The translations under genes were made by a program, and so were the position numbers. Shown one piece after another: positions 5,158-5,203 of a DNA stretch of 5,203 nucleotides. How positions within the stretch are numbered: the first letter of the stretch is position 1; each line of letters begins with the position of its first letter. Source of the DNA: an uncultured Oscillospiraceae bacterium (GTDB lineage: Bacteria; Bacillota; Clostridia; Oscillospirales; Acutalibacteraceae); contig USHL01000114.1 of the NCBI GenBank assembly GCA_900554525.1, positions 1 to 5,203 of the forward strand, read 5' to 3'. The notes under the pieces are model-generated. The model was given only the letters and a program-made list of their open reading frames with translations, ran no database searches and was not told where the DNA came from.

Positions 5158-5194
5158 CTATTATAAACATATTTGGCTGTTTTGTCAATAATAG
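5158..5194. promoter_or_regulatory. Candidate HipB operator, CTATTAT / ATAATAG
   Basis: Perfect 7-bp arms at 5158-5164 and 5188-5194, whose centres are 30 bp apart, about three helical turns. The left arm covers most of the -10 box and the right arm touches the outer edge of the -35 box, so proteins bound at both arms would block the polymerase. The arms are AT-rich and short, so chance is possible. Confidence 0.4.
5160..5188 (-). promoter_or_regulatory. Consensus sigma-A promoter of hipBA
   Basis: Read on the minus strand, TTGACA (5188-5183) and TATAAT (5165-5160) are both perfect matches, separated by exactly 17 bases. The -10 box lies 24 bases before the hipB start at 5135, so the 5' leader is short. 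A promoter this strong fits a module held down by its own repressor. Confidence 0.88.
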
Positions 5195-5203
5195 CAAAGA
5201 ATA

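Noticed and set aside
1..5203. tRNA, rRNA, CRISPR array, insertion sequence, integrase or resolvase
   Set aside because: I looked for each on both strands and saw none.

Overview
The window looks like a piece of an integrative/mobilizable element or small mobilizable plasmid from a low-to-moderate GC Firmicute, most likely a gut Clostridia lineage (Ruminococcaceae/Lachnospiraceae type). The basis is the gene style (HTH_36-like protein, MobC and MobP-type relaxase in that order), the strong AGGAGG-type ribosome sites and an AT-rich consensus sigma-A promoter. No taxonomic search was run, so this is inference.

Layout, left to right. Positions 72-368 (+) encode a small winged-helix DNA-binding protein. 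Positions 369-783 hold no convincing gene but carry a cluster of inverted repeats, including an 11-bp perfect stem just upstream of mobC; this is the candidate transfer origin (oriT). Positions 784-1107 (+) encode a MobC-like relaxosome accessory protein. The overlapping 1094-2455 (+) gene encodes a relaxase with an intact HxDxxHxHxHF metal-binding motif. Inside the relaxase's 3' third, in the +1 frame, lies a second gene (1845-2351, +) with its own Shine-Dalgarno site. It predicts a helical protein with a single C-terminal membrane segment, an arrangement reminiscent of mobB inside mobA on RSF1010 and mbeB/mbeD inside mbeA on ColE1. A 45-codon gene follows (2490-2627).

Positions 2605-3173 show coding-like sequence that steps through successive frames without good starts, most simply a decayed or frameshifted gene. 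An unidentified 82-aa gene (3198-3446) ends inside a pair of GC-rich palindromes. The region between the convergent genes holds a strong hairpin (3530-3565).

The right part, on the minus strand, is a complete HipB/HipA toxin-antitoxin operon (hipB 4830-5135, hipA 3574-4818). It is driven by an essentially perfect TTGACA-17-TATAAT promoter at 5160-5188, which lies within a spaced inverted repeat that could be the HipB operator.

Taken together: oriT, MobC, relaxase and membrane partner would form the relaxosome, using a conjugation apparatus supplied from elsewhere (no coupling protein or type IV secretion gene is visible). HipBA may stabilise the element, or may be the flanking chromosome. 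No integrase, resolvase, insertion sequence, tRNA, rRNA or CRISPR is present, and the element's ends cannot be placed.
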